NCBI RefSeq assembly: GCF_001891085.1
Contig: NZ_JXUP01000009.1
Span: 1-59,566, forward strand
Reading direction: 5' to 3'
DNA: 59,566 nucleotides
DNA from: Campylobacter concisus
GTDB taxonomy: Bacteria > Campylobacterota > Campylobacteria > Campylobacterales > Campylobacteraceae
Shown here piece by piece: positions 1-6,740 of this stretch. The notes below the pieces were generated by a model. It made no database searches and was not told the origin of the DNA. It saw only the letters and a program-made list of their open reading frames with translations. Position 1 is the first letter of the stretch. Each line of letters starts with the position of its first letter. Both the position numbers and the translations under genes were made by a program.

Positions 1-45
1 CACTTGTAACGTTACATACGTTACAAGTGTTACACACGTGTTACC
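1..45. repeat. Iteron-like GTTAC repeats with a perfect inverted repeat
   Basis: Bases 1-11 and 19-29 are a perfect 11-base inverted repeat (CACTTGTAACG / CGTTACAAGTG) with a 7-base spacer. GTTAC recurs at 11, 20, 29 and about 39, a spacing of 9-10 bases, close to one helical turn. Such spacing is typical of protein-binding arrays such as iterons or operators. The array runs off the window edge, so its full extent and owner are unknown. Confidence 0.55.
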
Positions 46-89
46 GATAGAGTGACATATATGCACCCTAGGGTGTCAGCTGTGATGAC

Positions 90-131
90 ATCCTTTAAAA
101 GCTACCTAAATCTAACTTACCCAGCTCAACT
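90..131. repeat. Degenerate AGCT-flanked hairpin repeat, copy A
   Basis: This copy reads TTTAAAAGCTACCTAAAT then ends in TTACCCAGCTCAA. It aligns with copy B at 207-245 and copy C at 1989-2030. All three have an AGCT-containing left arm, a variable AT-rich centre and a CCAGCT right arm, so each can form a stem. The function is unknown. The family may be remnants of a small mobile repeat or parts of a replication region. Confidence 0.4.
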
Positions 132-179
132 TTGATCTTGGCTCTAACTACGTAAAATACGATATTTTTTAACATTTAG

Positions 180-212
180 GGGCGTTTTTGATCTAACTAG
201 ATACGCCCTTTT
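180..212. terminator. Hairpin terminator-like structure
   Basis: GGGCGT (180-185) pairs with ACGCCC (203-208), with a second short stem ATCT/AGAT inside. TTTT follows on the plus strand. This fits a rho-independent terminator for a gene entering from the left of the window. Confidence 0.5.
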
Positions 213-245
213 AAAAAAGCTGTATGAATTTAATTCACCCAGCTC
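207..245. repeat. Degenerate AGCT-flanked hairpin repeat, copy B
   Basis: The left arm CCTTTTAAAAAAGCTG and right arm CACCCAGCTCAA match copy A (90-131). The centre TGAAT TTA ATTCA is itself a stem. It overlaps the beginning of the transposase remnant at 234-395, so copies A and B may be relics of one duplicated end. Confidence 0.4.
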
Positions 246-395
246 AAAATTACGCTATTTAAAGGGATAAGGAAAGAGATTTTCTTATTACATTTAAAAG
301 AATGTGAATTTAAATATGATACTAAAACTACACAGGAAAACTTATATCAGAAACTACTAAAATTGATAAGAGAAAATCTGCTTAAGTTTTGTTGA
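234..395 (+). pseudogene. 3' remnant of an IS1595-family (ISXO2-like) transposase
   Basis: An open frame of 53 codons without a start begins right after an in-frame TAA at 231-233 and ends in TGA at 393-395. The peptide contains FKGIRKEIFLLHLKECEF, then QENLYQKLLKLIREN near the end. From memory, ISXO2-like transposases of the IS1595 family end in a comparable stretch, with a HLKECEFR(F/Y)N block and a final helix. Everything upstream of that block, including the DDE catalytic core, is absent, so this is a dead tail. It marks an old insertion next to the integrated element. The family name rests on remembered motifs and should be confirmed by search. Confidence 0.6.
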
Positions 396-409
396 GCCTT
401 TAAAAAATC

Positions 410-1276
410 TCAGCTTAAAATTTCACTCAAAGCAGCGTTTAAATCACCAAATTTAAACTCAAAGCCCTGTTTTAGTAAATTTACAGGTCGCACATCTGCA
501 CCTTCAAGCAATATCGCCGAGCCTTCGCCAAATTTTAGCTGCAAAACAAAGCTTGGGACATTAAAAATGGCTGGGCGTTTAAGTGTGTTTGCAAGGGCCT
601 TTGTGAAGCTTTCATTGGTAGCAAATTCTGGCGAAACAAGGTTAAAAATGCCTGAAATTTCATGATTTAGCACAAGCTCATAAGCTTTTAGCAAATCGTC
701 CAGATGCACCCACGAAAAGCTCTGCTTTCCGCCTGCCAAAACGCCGCCAAGACCTAGCTTAAAAATCGGCAACATCTTAGCCAAAGCACCGCCCGTTTTG
801 CCATCAACCCCTCTGCCAAGCACTACGCCAAGCCTAAAAATCGCCGTTTTCACGCCAAGCTCACTGGCCTTTAACGCTTCATTTTCCCAAGCCACCGCCA
901 ATTTTCCCAAAAATCCTTTATTAAAATTCTGCGAACTTTCATCGTGTATTAAACCGCTCTCATAAATGCCAACCGCCGAAGTTGAGATGAAAATTTTGGG
1001 CTTTTTTGAAGTCTTTGAAAGTGCCAAAACAAGGTTTTTCGTACTTGCAATTCGGCTATTAAAAAGCTCATTTTTATAGCTTTGACTCCATCTTTGCGAG
1101 ATGTTTGCACCAGCTAAATTTATTAGAGCATCACACTCTTGCAAAATCTCAGTCAAAGCTGAAATATCCGCATAAATCTCACGCTTTATTTTTAAAATTT
1201 CATGCCCTTTTGAAGCTAAAAACTCACACAAATTTGAGCCAACAAAACCACTCGTGCTATTTATCGCTATTTTCAA
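410..1276 (-). CDS. TIGR01777-family NAD(P)-dependent epimerase-like protein (YfcH-like)
   Basis: This is a short-chain dehydrogenase fold protein of about 288 residues. The Rossmann glycine motif is near the N-terminus (STSGFVGSNL), LINLAGANI follows, and STSAVGIY carries the usual tyrosine. The C-terminal segment resembles DUF1731, as in E. coli YfcH. The substrate is unknown for most of the family. I prefer the TTG start at 1276 because AAGGA lies 5 bases upstream. A second TTG at 1291 would add five residues and has no good ribosome binding site. The gene stands alone, ending next to the transposase remnant, and is probably native chromosome rather than part of the element. Confidence 0.85.
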   Translation of the reverse strand: MKIAINSTSGFVGSNLCEFLASKGHEILKIKREIYADISALTEILQECDALINLAGANISQRWSQSYKNELFNSRIASTKNLVLALSKTSKKPKIFISTSAVGIYESGLIHDESSQNFNKGFLGKLAVAWENEALKASELGVKTAIFRLGVVLGRGVDGKTGGALAKMLPIFKLGLGGVLAGGKQSFSWVHLDDLLKAYELVLNHEISGIFNLVSPEFATNESFTKALANTLKRPAIFNVPSFVLQLKFGEGSAILLEGADVRPVNLLKQGFEFKFGDLNAALSEILS

Positions 1277-1361
1277 GTTTATCCTTATCAAATTTTCTTA
1301 ATTGCAATTTTCACTTTGCTTCAAAGCGTGTATTTTAAGAAGTTCATCCTTTTTTGGTTTT

Positions 1362-1505
1362 TTAGATTATACCAAGCATGATTTTAAATCTCTCTGACAA
1401 GCAATACTTTAAAAGTGAAGTGTCTTTGTAGTCTATAAAATCAATCTTTGCTTCTGTAAATTTGCAATTAACCCATCTCACTTTTTTTGTAAAAAAATTT
1501 CTCAT
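1362..1505 (-). pseudogene. Truncated copy of ribosomal protein S18 gene (rpsR fragment)
   Basis: The frame encodes [20 protein letters not shown] followed by [11 protein letters not shown] and then stops after four unrelated residues (LGII). Ribosomal protein S18 normally has (Y)CKYTEAK(V/I)EFIDYKD...LLK..LSER(F/Y)KIMPRRLTG and continues for about 40 more residues, including the RNA-binding C-terminal part. That part is missing here and I see none of it downstream. ATG at 1505 is preceded by AAGG six bases away; an upstream ATG at 1556 is also open. This is either a pseudogene left by a recombination event or a tiny S18-like peptide. The full rpsR should be elsewhere, in the usual rpsF-ssb-rpsR cluster. 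Confidence 0.7.
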
Positions 1506-1559
1506 TTTTAACCTTAATGTAAATATTTTTAGCCCCTTGATAATTAATTTTTTCATTTA

Positions 1560-2250
1560 AGGATAAAGGGAGATTTTTTGTAACAAAAAGGTCATTGTAG
1601 GGTAGTTTTATAAGGGCACACTATACGTTGCTTTTCTTAAATTGTGATTTTCGCTCGTGCGTGGCTTACGTGCTAAGCTCTAGCCCCTCGGTGCTGGCTT
1701 TGATTTTTGATTTTAAAAGATAGACGAAAAACGCTAAAAATATGGCAAGCGGTGGCAATCTCTGCAACTACCTTTTTTATCAAACCTTAAGCAAGCAAAA
1801 AAAGGGCTATTTTGGCTTAAGGTTAAAAGCCGTTTTCATTTTTTGGTGAAATCCATTTTTATTGCTAGGGTTTTCCCTTTTTTTATGGATAACCTGCTCC
1901 CCTTTTGTAAGGGGTAGGTATTTTTTACCCTCCCCTTGCTGCTATCGTTTCTCTTTTTTGGGAAACGATGAGGTAAGTTAAACTTAGGTCATCTTTTAAA
2001 GCTACCTATGTTAAACATAGCCAGCTTTTACGTTTCACTTGCAAGGCTCAGGCTTTGATAATAGGGTTGTTTGGGTTTCATTGTTAGAGCTAGTTAGACG
2101 GATAGCCTATTTTTAGGGGTCGGCTCGTGTCCTTAATTTTAAGGGGACGGACAAAGCTCACATTTAGGGGGCTTTGCTGCGTAAGCCAAAAATTAGGCTA
2201 ACGCATAAAAATATCTGTGCGTTGAGGTAACGAGCCAAAATCTCGGCTGG
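1560..2250. other. Gene-free, hairpin-rich region; possible replication origin of the element
   Basis: No convincing gene is present in these 690 bases, yet base composition is higher in GC than the surroundings and inverted repeats are dense. I see an 8-base perfect stem at 1944-1951/1962-1969, two adjacent hairpins with the loop TTAAAC at 1967-1993 and 1999-2027, GTCCTTAA/TTAAGG(GG)AC at 2129-2148, and CCCCTT/AAGGGG near 1910-1925. The region lies directly downstream of the Rep-like gene, where P4-like and PICI satellites often carry their origin. The origin role is inference. Confidence 0.45.
1999..2027. repeat. AGCT-flanked hairpin repeat, copy C
   Basis: AAGCT (1999-2003) pairs with AGCTT (2023-2027), enclosing CTATG TTAAA CATAG (2006-2020). 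It shares TTTTAAAGCTACCTA with copy A near base 100. A sister hairpin, GATGA...TCATC enclosing TAAGT TAA ACTTA, sits immediately to its left at 1967-1993. Confidence 0.5.
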
Positions 2251-3045
2251 TTATGCTCTTAGTTCTCTTTTATTCTCTTTTGACTTGTAGGGCTTGATTG
2301 TGCCTTGCTCTTTAGTGCTCTTATCCAGTATGGATTTAAACTCATCCAGGGCGTAAGGGAGTTGTAAATTTAGCCTTTGCTTGAGAGGCAAGGGGTTATC
2401 TTTACTTTTGGGATTTATGCTTACTACGGCTTCGACTCGGTAGATAGGCAAGTTTAAATTATTCTTTTTTGCCTTGTCATAAAAATACACCCTGGTTAAT
2501 ACATCGTTGTTTTTTAGATACTTGGTATTCTCAAAGCTAATAACCTCATCGCAAAAGGCTTCAAGGTTAAAGGGGCTATCCTTATCAAAACAAAGGTCAA
2601 GAGATGAAACGTTATTTATCACGCCTAGGAGCTCCGCTATTAGCTCTCGCGGTGGTGGTGTCTTGTTATACTGCCTAAGTCCATAAACTTCAAATAACGC
2701 CTTTTGTGGCTCATTGCCTGCGTTTTTTAATGTAGCATAGAAAATAGGCAAGTCGCTAAGCATATAAATATTAACTATCTCATAATCTCGAAACTCATAA
2801 CGGCGTTCTATCTTGACGGCTTTTGCTGTCTGCTTATCCAGCTTTAGCCATTTTTTGCCATATTTTCGAGCGATTGACTTTAAAAGGTCAATTTTTTTAT
2901 GGGTCTTTTGCGTGATAGCTTTTTTGTAAAAAGTCGCCCTTATCGTGTCTATGTAAATTTTGCTCTCGGCTGGGTTGATAATGCTCTCAACTTCTGCTAA
3001 AATATCCACGTTCGTAACCTTGTAAAGGGTGGCTGTCTGCTCCAC
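2251..3045 (-). CDS. Probable replication initiator (Rep-like) of the integrated element
   Basis: A protein of 264 residues that I do not recognise outright. Three short motifs resemble rolling-circle and filamentous-phage type initiators: SLDLCFD (148-154, like RxDxxxD), YFYDK (187-191) and YRVEAVV (202-208, like the RxE strand of RstA/Rep_trans proteins). The C-terminus is basic. It is the last gene of a tightly packed minus-strand operon with an antirepressor and an AlpA-like gene, and is followed by a hairpin-rich region. The start is uncertain: GTG at 3045 has AAGGG almost touching it, while GTG at 3009 has AAGG at a better distance of 8 bases. The Rep assignment is inference from weak motifs plus context. 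Confidence 0.5.
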   Translation of the reverse strand: MEQTATLYKVTNVDILAEVESIINPAESKIYIDTIRATFYKKAITQKTHKKIDLLKSIARKYGKKWLKLDKQTAKAVKIERRYEFRDYEIVNIYMLSDLPIFYATLKNAGNEPQKALFEVYGLRQYNKTPPPRELIAELLGVINNVSSLDLCFDKDSPFNLEAFCDEVISFENTKYLKNNDVLTRVYFYDKAKKNNLNLPIYRVEAVVSINPKSKDNPLPLKQRLNLQLPYALDEFKSILDKSTKEQGTIKPYKSKENKRELRA

Positions 3046-3060
3046 CCTTTTTTGACTTGA

Positions 3061-3870
3061 CTATTTACTTTTTATCGCATTTATTAATTTTTCGGCTAGC
3101 CTTACTTGTCCTTTTGGTGTTATTAGGGGTCTAAAGCTTAGACACCGCTCGCCGTTTGGCTTTGTAAATGGTTGTGGTTTATATTCAAAATAGCCCATAT
3201 TTGAATATTTTTGATAAGGCTCGTTATTTTCTTTTAAAATCTTTAGCTCTCTCATCAATTCAAATAATCGGTTTTGTCCTGTATTTATGCCTTGCTCTTT
3301 ATTGCAAAGCATTTTCGCATAATCGCCTATTTTAATACTGCCTTTACTGCTTTCAATTGTCTTAGCATATGCAATATAAGGCTTATTTTCTATCGCCTGA
3401 GCTTCGAGGCGGTTATTTTCCTCTAGTGTGTCGGCGTATCTTAGGGCTAGTTCTGCAAGTGAGCGAGGATTATCTAAAAGCTCTTGAATAGTAGTAGGGC
3501 GGTTATTGCTGTTTAGGATAAAATCGCTCGCCCAGTCCCTAAAAGCTATCGTTTGAGGTGTTTCGGTTAGCTTAAAGCCTAGAGTTATCACGCCCTTTTT
3601 AGTCCAAAACACCATTTTTTGACTATTAGACACCCCGCCCGATTTGTCCGGGGGTGTATCATATACGCCACCTTTGCCATCGTTATACATATCTTTGTAA
3701 TAATAATGCACGCCCTCGATGTATTCGGTCGCACCTTGCGTTCTTTGTTTTCTTACTGCTTCTTGTGTAACTCCAAAGCCCTCGGCTACTTGTCTATCTG
3801 ATAAGCTCCACGTATCTTTATACTCCAAAACTTCTAAATCTAAATTATTAAACGTTACTATTGCTTTCAT
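3061..3870 (-). CDS. Phage antirepressor-type protein (BRO-N-like plus ANT/KilAC domain)
   Basis: This 269-residue protein has two parts. The N-terminal part has a helix-turn-helix-like stretch (LSDRQVAEGFGVTQEAVRKQR, about 23-43) and a BRO-type end with WTKKGVITLGF and FRDWASDFIL. Residues 165-262 match the ANT (phage antirepressor) domain: IGDYAKML, LFELMRELKIL, PYQKYSNMGYFE and the closing TPKGQVRLAEKL. Such proteins relieve repression during phage or satellite induction. The N-terminal 8 codons overlap the 3' end of the upstream small gene, so translation is coupled. It strongly marks the operon as phage-derived. Confidence 0.8.
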   Translation of the reverse strand: MKAIVTFNNLDLEVLEYKDTWSLSDRQVAEGFGVTQEAVRKQRTQGATEYIEGVHYYYKDMYNDGKGGVYDTPPDKSGGVSNSQKMVFWTKKGVITLGFKLTETPQTIAFRDWASDFILNSNNRPTTIQELLDNPRSLAELALRYADTLEENNRLEAQAIENKPYIAYAKTIESSKGSIKIGDYAKMLCNKEQGINTGQNRLFELMRELKILKENNEPYQKYSNMGYFEYKPQPFTKPNGERCLSFRPLITPKGQVRLAEKLINAIKSK

Positions 3871-4084
3871 CGTTGTATCCTTGTTCTGTTAGTTCTCTTA
3901 CTTGCTTTCTTAGGTTTTTGTTGATGTAAAATAGGTCGTAAGCCATATTTATTAACCCTTGTGGTGCTTCTTTCACACTCGAAACGCCATAAGCTCTTAA
4001 ATGGCTAGTAAATTCTTTTATCTTTTGAGGCTCGATAGCGATTATCGCTCCGCCTTTGCCTGCTGTTGTAATTTGAAGTTTCAT
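3848..4084 (-). CDS. Small hypothetical protein of the element
   Basis: A 78-residue protein starting KLQITTAGKGGAIIAIEP after Met, with a mixed alpha/beta look and no motif I recognise. I chose ATG at 4084 because AAAGG at the very end of the preceding gene lies 8 bases away. An in-frame ATG at 4114 would add ten residues and overlap the upstream gene. Its 3' end overlaps the antirepressor gene by 23 bases. The position between AlpA-like and antirepressor genes suggests a role in regulation or replication of the element, but that is only context. Confidence 0.65.
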   Translation of the reverse strand: MKLQITTAGKGGAIIAIEPQKIKEFTSHLRAYGVSSVKEAPQGLINMAYDLFYINKNLRKQVRELTEQGYNDESNSNV

Positions 4085-4088
4085 CTTA

Positions 4089-4358
4089 TTAACCTTTCTT
4101 GCGTTGAGGTGCATTACTCGACGGCTTAAAATTTAGCCGTCGTATTTCGTCCTCTAGTTCATTAATCTCTCTTGCTAGCTGTAGCGATGTATCGTAAAAG
4201 CTAAGGGCTATGTCTAGGGCTTCATCCGTTTGTTTGCTAGTTTCGCCCTCTTTTATGGCTTTAAGTAGGCTAGGGTTACGCTCTTTTACTATTAGCATAA
4301 AGCCTAAATAAAAATCCTCCTCGCTTAGCTTGTCATATCTTGGTTTTAGGGGCTTCAT
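4089..4358 (-). CDS. Small hypothetical protein of the element
   Basis: A charged protein of 89 residues, predicted mostly helical, with a likely coiled-coil stretch (LAREINELEDEIRRLNF, about 59-75) and a basic C-terminus (RKKG). No family is recognised. Its ATG overlaps the TGA of the AlpA-like frame as ATGA, so it would be translationally coupled to that frame. If the AlpA-like gene is really dead, translation of this gene would depend on the same upstream ribosome binding site or on its own weak one. Confidence 0.65.
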   Translation of the reverse strand: MKPLKPRYDKLSEEDFYLGFMLIVKERNPSLLKAIKEGETSKQTDEALDIALSFYDTSLQLAREINELEDEIRRLNFKPSSNAPQRKKG

Positions 4359-4564
4359 CTTTCGCCCCCTTGCTCTGGTATCGCTCCGCCTTGCTTTTTA
4401 TACATAAAAGCTTCGAGGTCATCACGTTTAAAGCGTATGGTTTGATTTGTGTAGATGATAGGTTTTGGGAAGTCGCTTGATTTCTTGTATCTGTAAAGCG
4501 TCGATACTCCTATGCCTAAAAACTCCGCTGTTTCTCTTGAATTTAGTAATGCTTTGTTTTACAT
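4355..4564 (-). pseudogene. alpA: AlpA-like helix-turn-helix regulator with TAA at codon 2
   Basis: From 4558 down, the frame encodes NKALLNSRETAEFLGIGVS, then TLYRYKKSSDFPKP and IRFKRDDLEAFM. This is the classic AlpA/excisionase layout: a helix-turn-helix followed by a wing. The only possible start is ATG at 4562-4564, which has AAGGA 7 bases upstream, but the next codon is TAA (4559-4561), in the same frame. No ATG, GTG or TTG follows before the end of the DNA-binding domain. A single change of AAA to TAA would explain it. AlpA proteins control excision and operon expression in P4-like and PICI satellites, so the lesion could freeze the element. A non-standard restart cannot be excluded. 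Confidence 0.75.
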
Positions 4565-4600
4565 TTTTCAATCCTTTTATATGTAATTTTTCTCAAATGG

Positions 4601-4635
4601 TTAAGCCTGAATGCTTGCAAGCTTGATATGCTTAA
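4601..4635. promoter_or_regulatory. Nested palindrome, candidate operator of the element operon
   Basis: TTAAGC (4601-4606) and GCTTAA (4630-4635) enclose a perfect 10-base palindrome GCTTGCAAGC (4613-4622). The site lies 37 bases upstream of the alpA start, in the only non-coding gap of the element's operon. On the minus strand a possible -10 (CATAAT) lies just upstream. This is what an operator for a master repressor would look like. Confidence 0.45.
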
Positions 4636-4681
4636 GTTGATTTGATGTAAGAATTATGCGAGTTTTAAAAGGATAAGACAA

Positions 4682-4701
4682 CGAAAAATATTTTTAGTCG
4701 G
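4682..4701. repeat. Direct repeat, first copy (CGAAAAATATTTTTAGTCGG)
   Basis: It matches 4781-4801 except for one extra A and one base change near the end. The core AAAAATATTTTT is a palindrome. The second copy covers the 3' end of the 240-residue gene, so the repeat looks like a duplicated gene end or terminator. Confidence 0.5.
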
Positions 4702-4780
4702 TAGTTAAAAAAGTGGTAAATTTTTATTATTTAGTTGAGATTGTAAGATATTAAAGCCCTCAATTTAGAGCTTATTATGG

Positions 4781-4801
4781 CGAAAAAATATTTTTAGTCA
4801 G
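4781..4801. repeat. Direct repeat, second copy, at the 3' end of the 240-residue gene
   Basis: This is the partner of 4682-4701, at a distance of 99 bases. It includes the TAG-type end region of the gene at 4794-5516 and an A/T palindrome that could end transcription from the integrase side. Confidence 0.5.
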
Positions 4802-5516
4802 CTTCTTTTGGGTAGTAAAATTTTACTACTGCATTAGCAAAAGCTGCTTTATTAAAAAAATCATAAGCGTCTATTTCATAAATTTCTATTAGCCTTAGCA
4901 TCTCTTTTTTAAATTCATCTTTGGCTTTTTGGTTGTTGGAAAAAGCCTCAAAATCATTTTTAAGCTCTTTAGCAAATTGAAAATACTCGTTGCCTTTATG
5001 TTCTAAATCGTAAAAGGCTTTATTTAGCTCAGTTATCACGTTGCTCTTGTCTGGCATAAAATTACCAGAATACACATAAGGTTCATTTTCTCTGCCTGTT
5101 GGTGTGAAGTGAGAGGGAATGTTATCTTTTATGCTAAATGCTTCTTTTAATTGCTCTATGCTATTTAAAAATAATTCATATCTTTTTACTGCTAAAGGTT
5201 TTTTGGCTTTTGAGGTAGTTATTCTTTGAAAAAAAGTGCAAAAATTATTAATTGCTTTATCCATAACTTCGTGATATATATCGCCGACAAAGTTAAATTT
5301 AGTAAATATTGCAAAATCATCTATCGAAATATTTTTAACCTCGCCCTTTTCTACTTTTTTTAAAAAATCTAAAAAAATAGTTGCGGTTGTTAGGTCTTTT
5401 TGTTTATCTATCATAAAATTGCCAATAATATTAATAACTTCTCCTGCTTGTTCTTTTTTAATTTTCTCTGTAATTTCTTTGTTCTCTTGTATTTTATCGC
5501 TGTAACCTCTAGCCAT
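4794..5516 (-). CDS. Unknown 240-residue protein coupled to the integrase (possible cargo)
   Basis: I do not recognise this protein. It is rich in Lys, Glu, Phe and Asn, predicted mainly helical, with no signal peptide, membrane segment or nucleotide-binding motif. A notable stretch is FFQRITTSKAKKP near residue 100 and an aromatic C-terminal tail ending VVKFYYPKEAD. It starts 3 bases after the integrase stop, so the two are translated from one message. The position between int and alpA is where satellites and P4-like elements often keep cargo such as defence genes. Base composition is more AT-rich than in the int gene. Function unknown. Confidence 0.7.
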   Translation of the reverse strand: MARGYSDKIQENKEITEKIKKEQAGEVINIIGNFMIDKQKDLTTATIFLDFLKKVEKGEVKNISIDDFAIFTKFNFVGDIYHEVMDKAINNFCTFFQRITTSKAKKPLAVKRYELFLNSIEQLKEAFSIKDNIPSHFTPTGRENEPYVYSGNFMPDKSNVITELNKAFYDLEHKGNEYFQFAKELKNDFEAFSNNQKAKDEFKKEMLRLIEIYEIDAYDFFNKAAFANAVVKFYYPKEAD

Positions 5517-5519
5517 TTT

Positions 5520-6740
5520 TCACTCATTTATTAAACTATCTAAATAATCGCTCCACCACTGCATTAATTTAGCCCTCTCGTCCAGCCTTTGGCTTCGGTC
5601 GTAAATAGCTTTTACACTCGTTCGCTCTTTATGGTCTAGGCAAAGCTCTATCACGTCGCTACTAAAGCCGTGATTTTTGATATTTTCATTTAGTAGAGTG
5701 CTTGCTGTCGTGCGTAAGCCGTGAAATACCATTTCATCGCCAAAGCCTAACCGCTTGATTGCTTGGTTTAGTGTGCTATCGCTTAGCGGTCTTGTTGCAC
5801 TTATGCCACTAGGAAAGACAAAATCGCCCCTTTTATGCTCTAGCATTGTTTTTAAAAGCTTCTTTACTTGCTTACTAATAGGCATATAAAAAACTTCTCT
5901 CAATTTCATTGCCTCGGCTGGAAACGTGATTAAATTATTCTCAAAATCCACGTATTGCCATTTTAGTTCTCTCACGTTTGCACTACGTAAAAAGGTATGC
6001 ACGCCAAATATTAACGCTTGCTGCGTGCAAAACGAGCCTTGATAGTCCTGCATTGCTCTTAATAGCTCTTTTAGCTTGCCTGGCTCGGTTATTGCCTTGT
6101 AGTGGTTATTTGATGAGGTTTTGAAAGTATCATTAAAAATAATATCTCGTGTTGGATTGTGCTCGATGTAGCCCTTATTTACTGCCAAATCTAAGATTTT
6201 ACGGAGTAGCCTAAATGTTCGCTCTGATATTTCGTGGGTTAGCCCCTTTTTCGTTTCTCGCGCTTGTATCTGCTCGATTACCTGCATATAATCTCTACGC
6301 TTTAGAGCTGTTATCTCTTTACTGCCTAAATAAAAGATGAGATGATTTTTTACACGCCCTATTTGCTTATTAGTAGATACAAGGCTTTTGCTCTGCTCTT
6401 TTTCTATCCACTCATCGGCTACGTCTTTAAACGTGATAGCCTTTTGCTTTGCTGTGGCTAGCTGTAAATCCTCGCCCTTATCTCTTAGCCTTTCAAGCTC
6501 CAAAGCTTTTGCTCTTGCTTCTGCTAGCGTAATGCTTGGATATTTGCCTAGCCTGATCTGTTTTGTTGTTCGCTTCTCGTCGCTCTCTTGATATTTGAAA
6601 TAAAATGTTTTGGTGGTTTCTTTTTTGGTTTTATATGCAAGCACATATAAAAATTTCACTCCGTCATCTTTTATCCACTCACGAATTTTATTTTTGAGTG
6701 TAAATTTTTTTAGTGCCAAATCGTTCGCAAAGCTTGCCAT
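5520..6740 (-). CDS. int: P4-type tyrosine integrase
   Basis: A site-specific recombinase of 406 residues, the usual length for the P4 group. The N-terminal DUF4102-like arm-binding domain (about 1-95) has YFKYQ...IRLGKYPSITLAEAR. A SAM-like core-binding domain follows (about 100-195), then the catalytic domain with R252, the H340-x-x-R343 pair in FHGLRTTAS, H370 in LDHK and the nucleophile Y380 in KAIYDRS. All catalytic residues are present, so the enzyme looks intact. It is adjacent to the 3' end of tRNA-Ala(GGC), the expected type of target. ATG at 6740 has AAGGG 7 bases upstream. The 240-residue gene follows in the same message. Confidence 0.95.
   Translation of the reverse strand: MASFANDLALKKFTLKNKIREWIKDDGVKFLYVLAYKTKKETTKTFYFKYQESDEKRTTKQIRLGKYPSITLAEARAKALELERLRDKGEDLQLATAKQKAITFKDVADEWIEKEQSKSLVSTNKQIGRVKNHLIFYLGSKEITALKRRDYMQVIEQIQARETKKGLTHEISERTFRLLRKILDLAVNKGYIEHNPTRDIIFNDTFKTSSNNHYKAITEPGKLKELLRAMQDYQGSFCTQQALIFGVHTFLRSANVRELKWQYVDFENNLITFPAEAMKLREVFYMPISKQVKKLLKTMLEHKRGDFVFPSGISATRPLSDSTLNQAIKRLGFGDEMVFHGLRTTASTLLNENIKNHGFSSDVIELCLDHKERTSVKAIYDRSQRLDERAKLMQWWSDYLDSLINE

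Noticed and set aside
1105-1338. Plus-strand frame of 77 codons opposite the epimerase gene
   Set aside because: Lies antisense to a well supported gene and has a low-complexity sequence with no start signal.
1-2250. Left attachment site of the integrated element
   Set aside because: I looked for a copy of the tRNA-Ala 3' end (GGTGGAGTTAAGC and the T-arm sequence) and did not find a match longer than a few bases.
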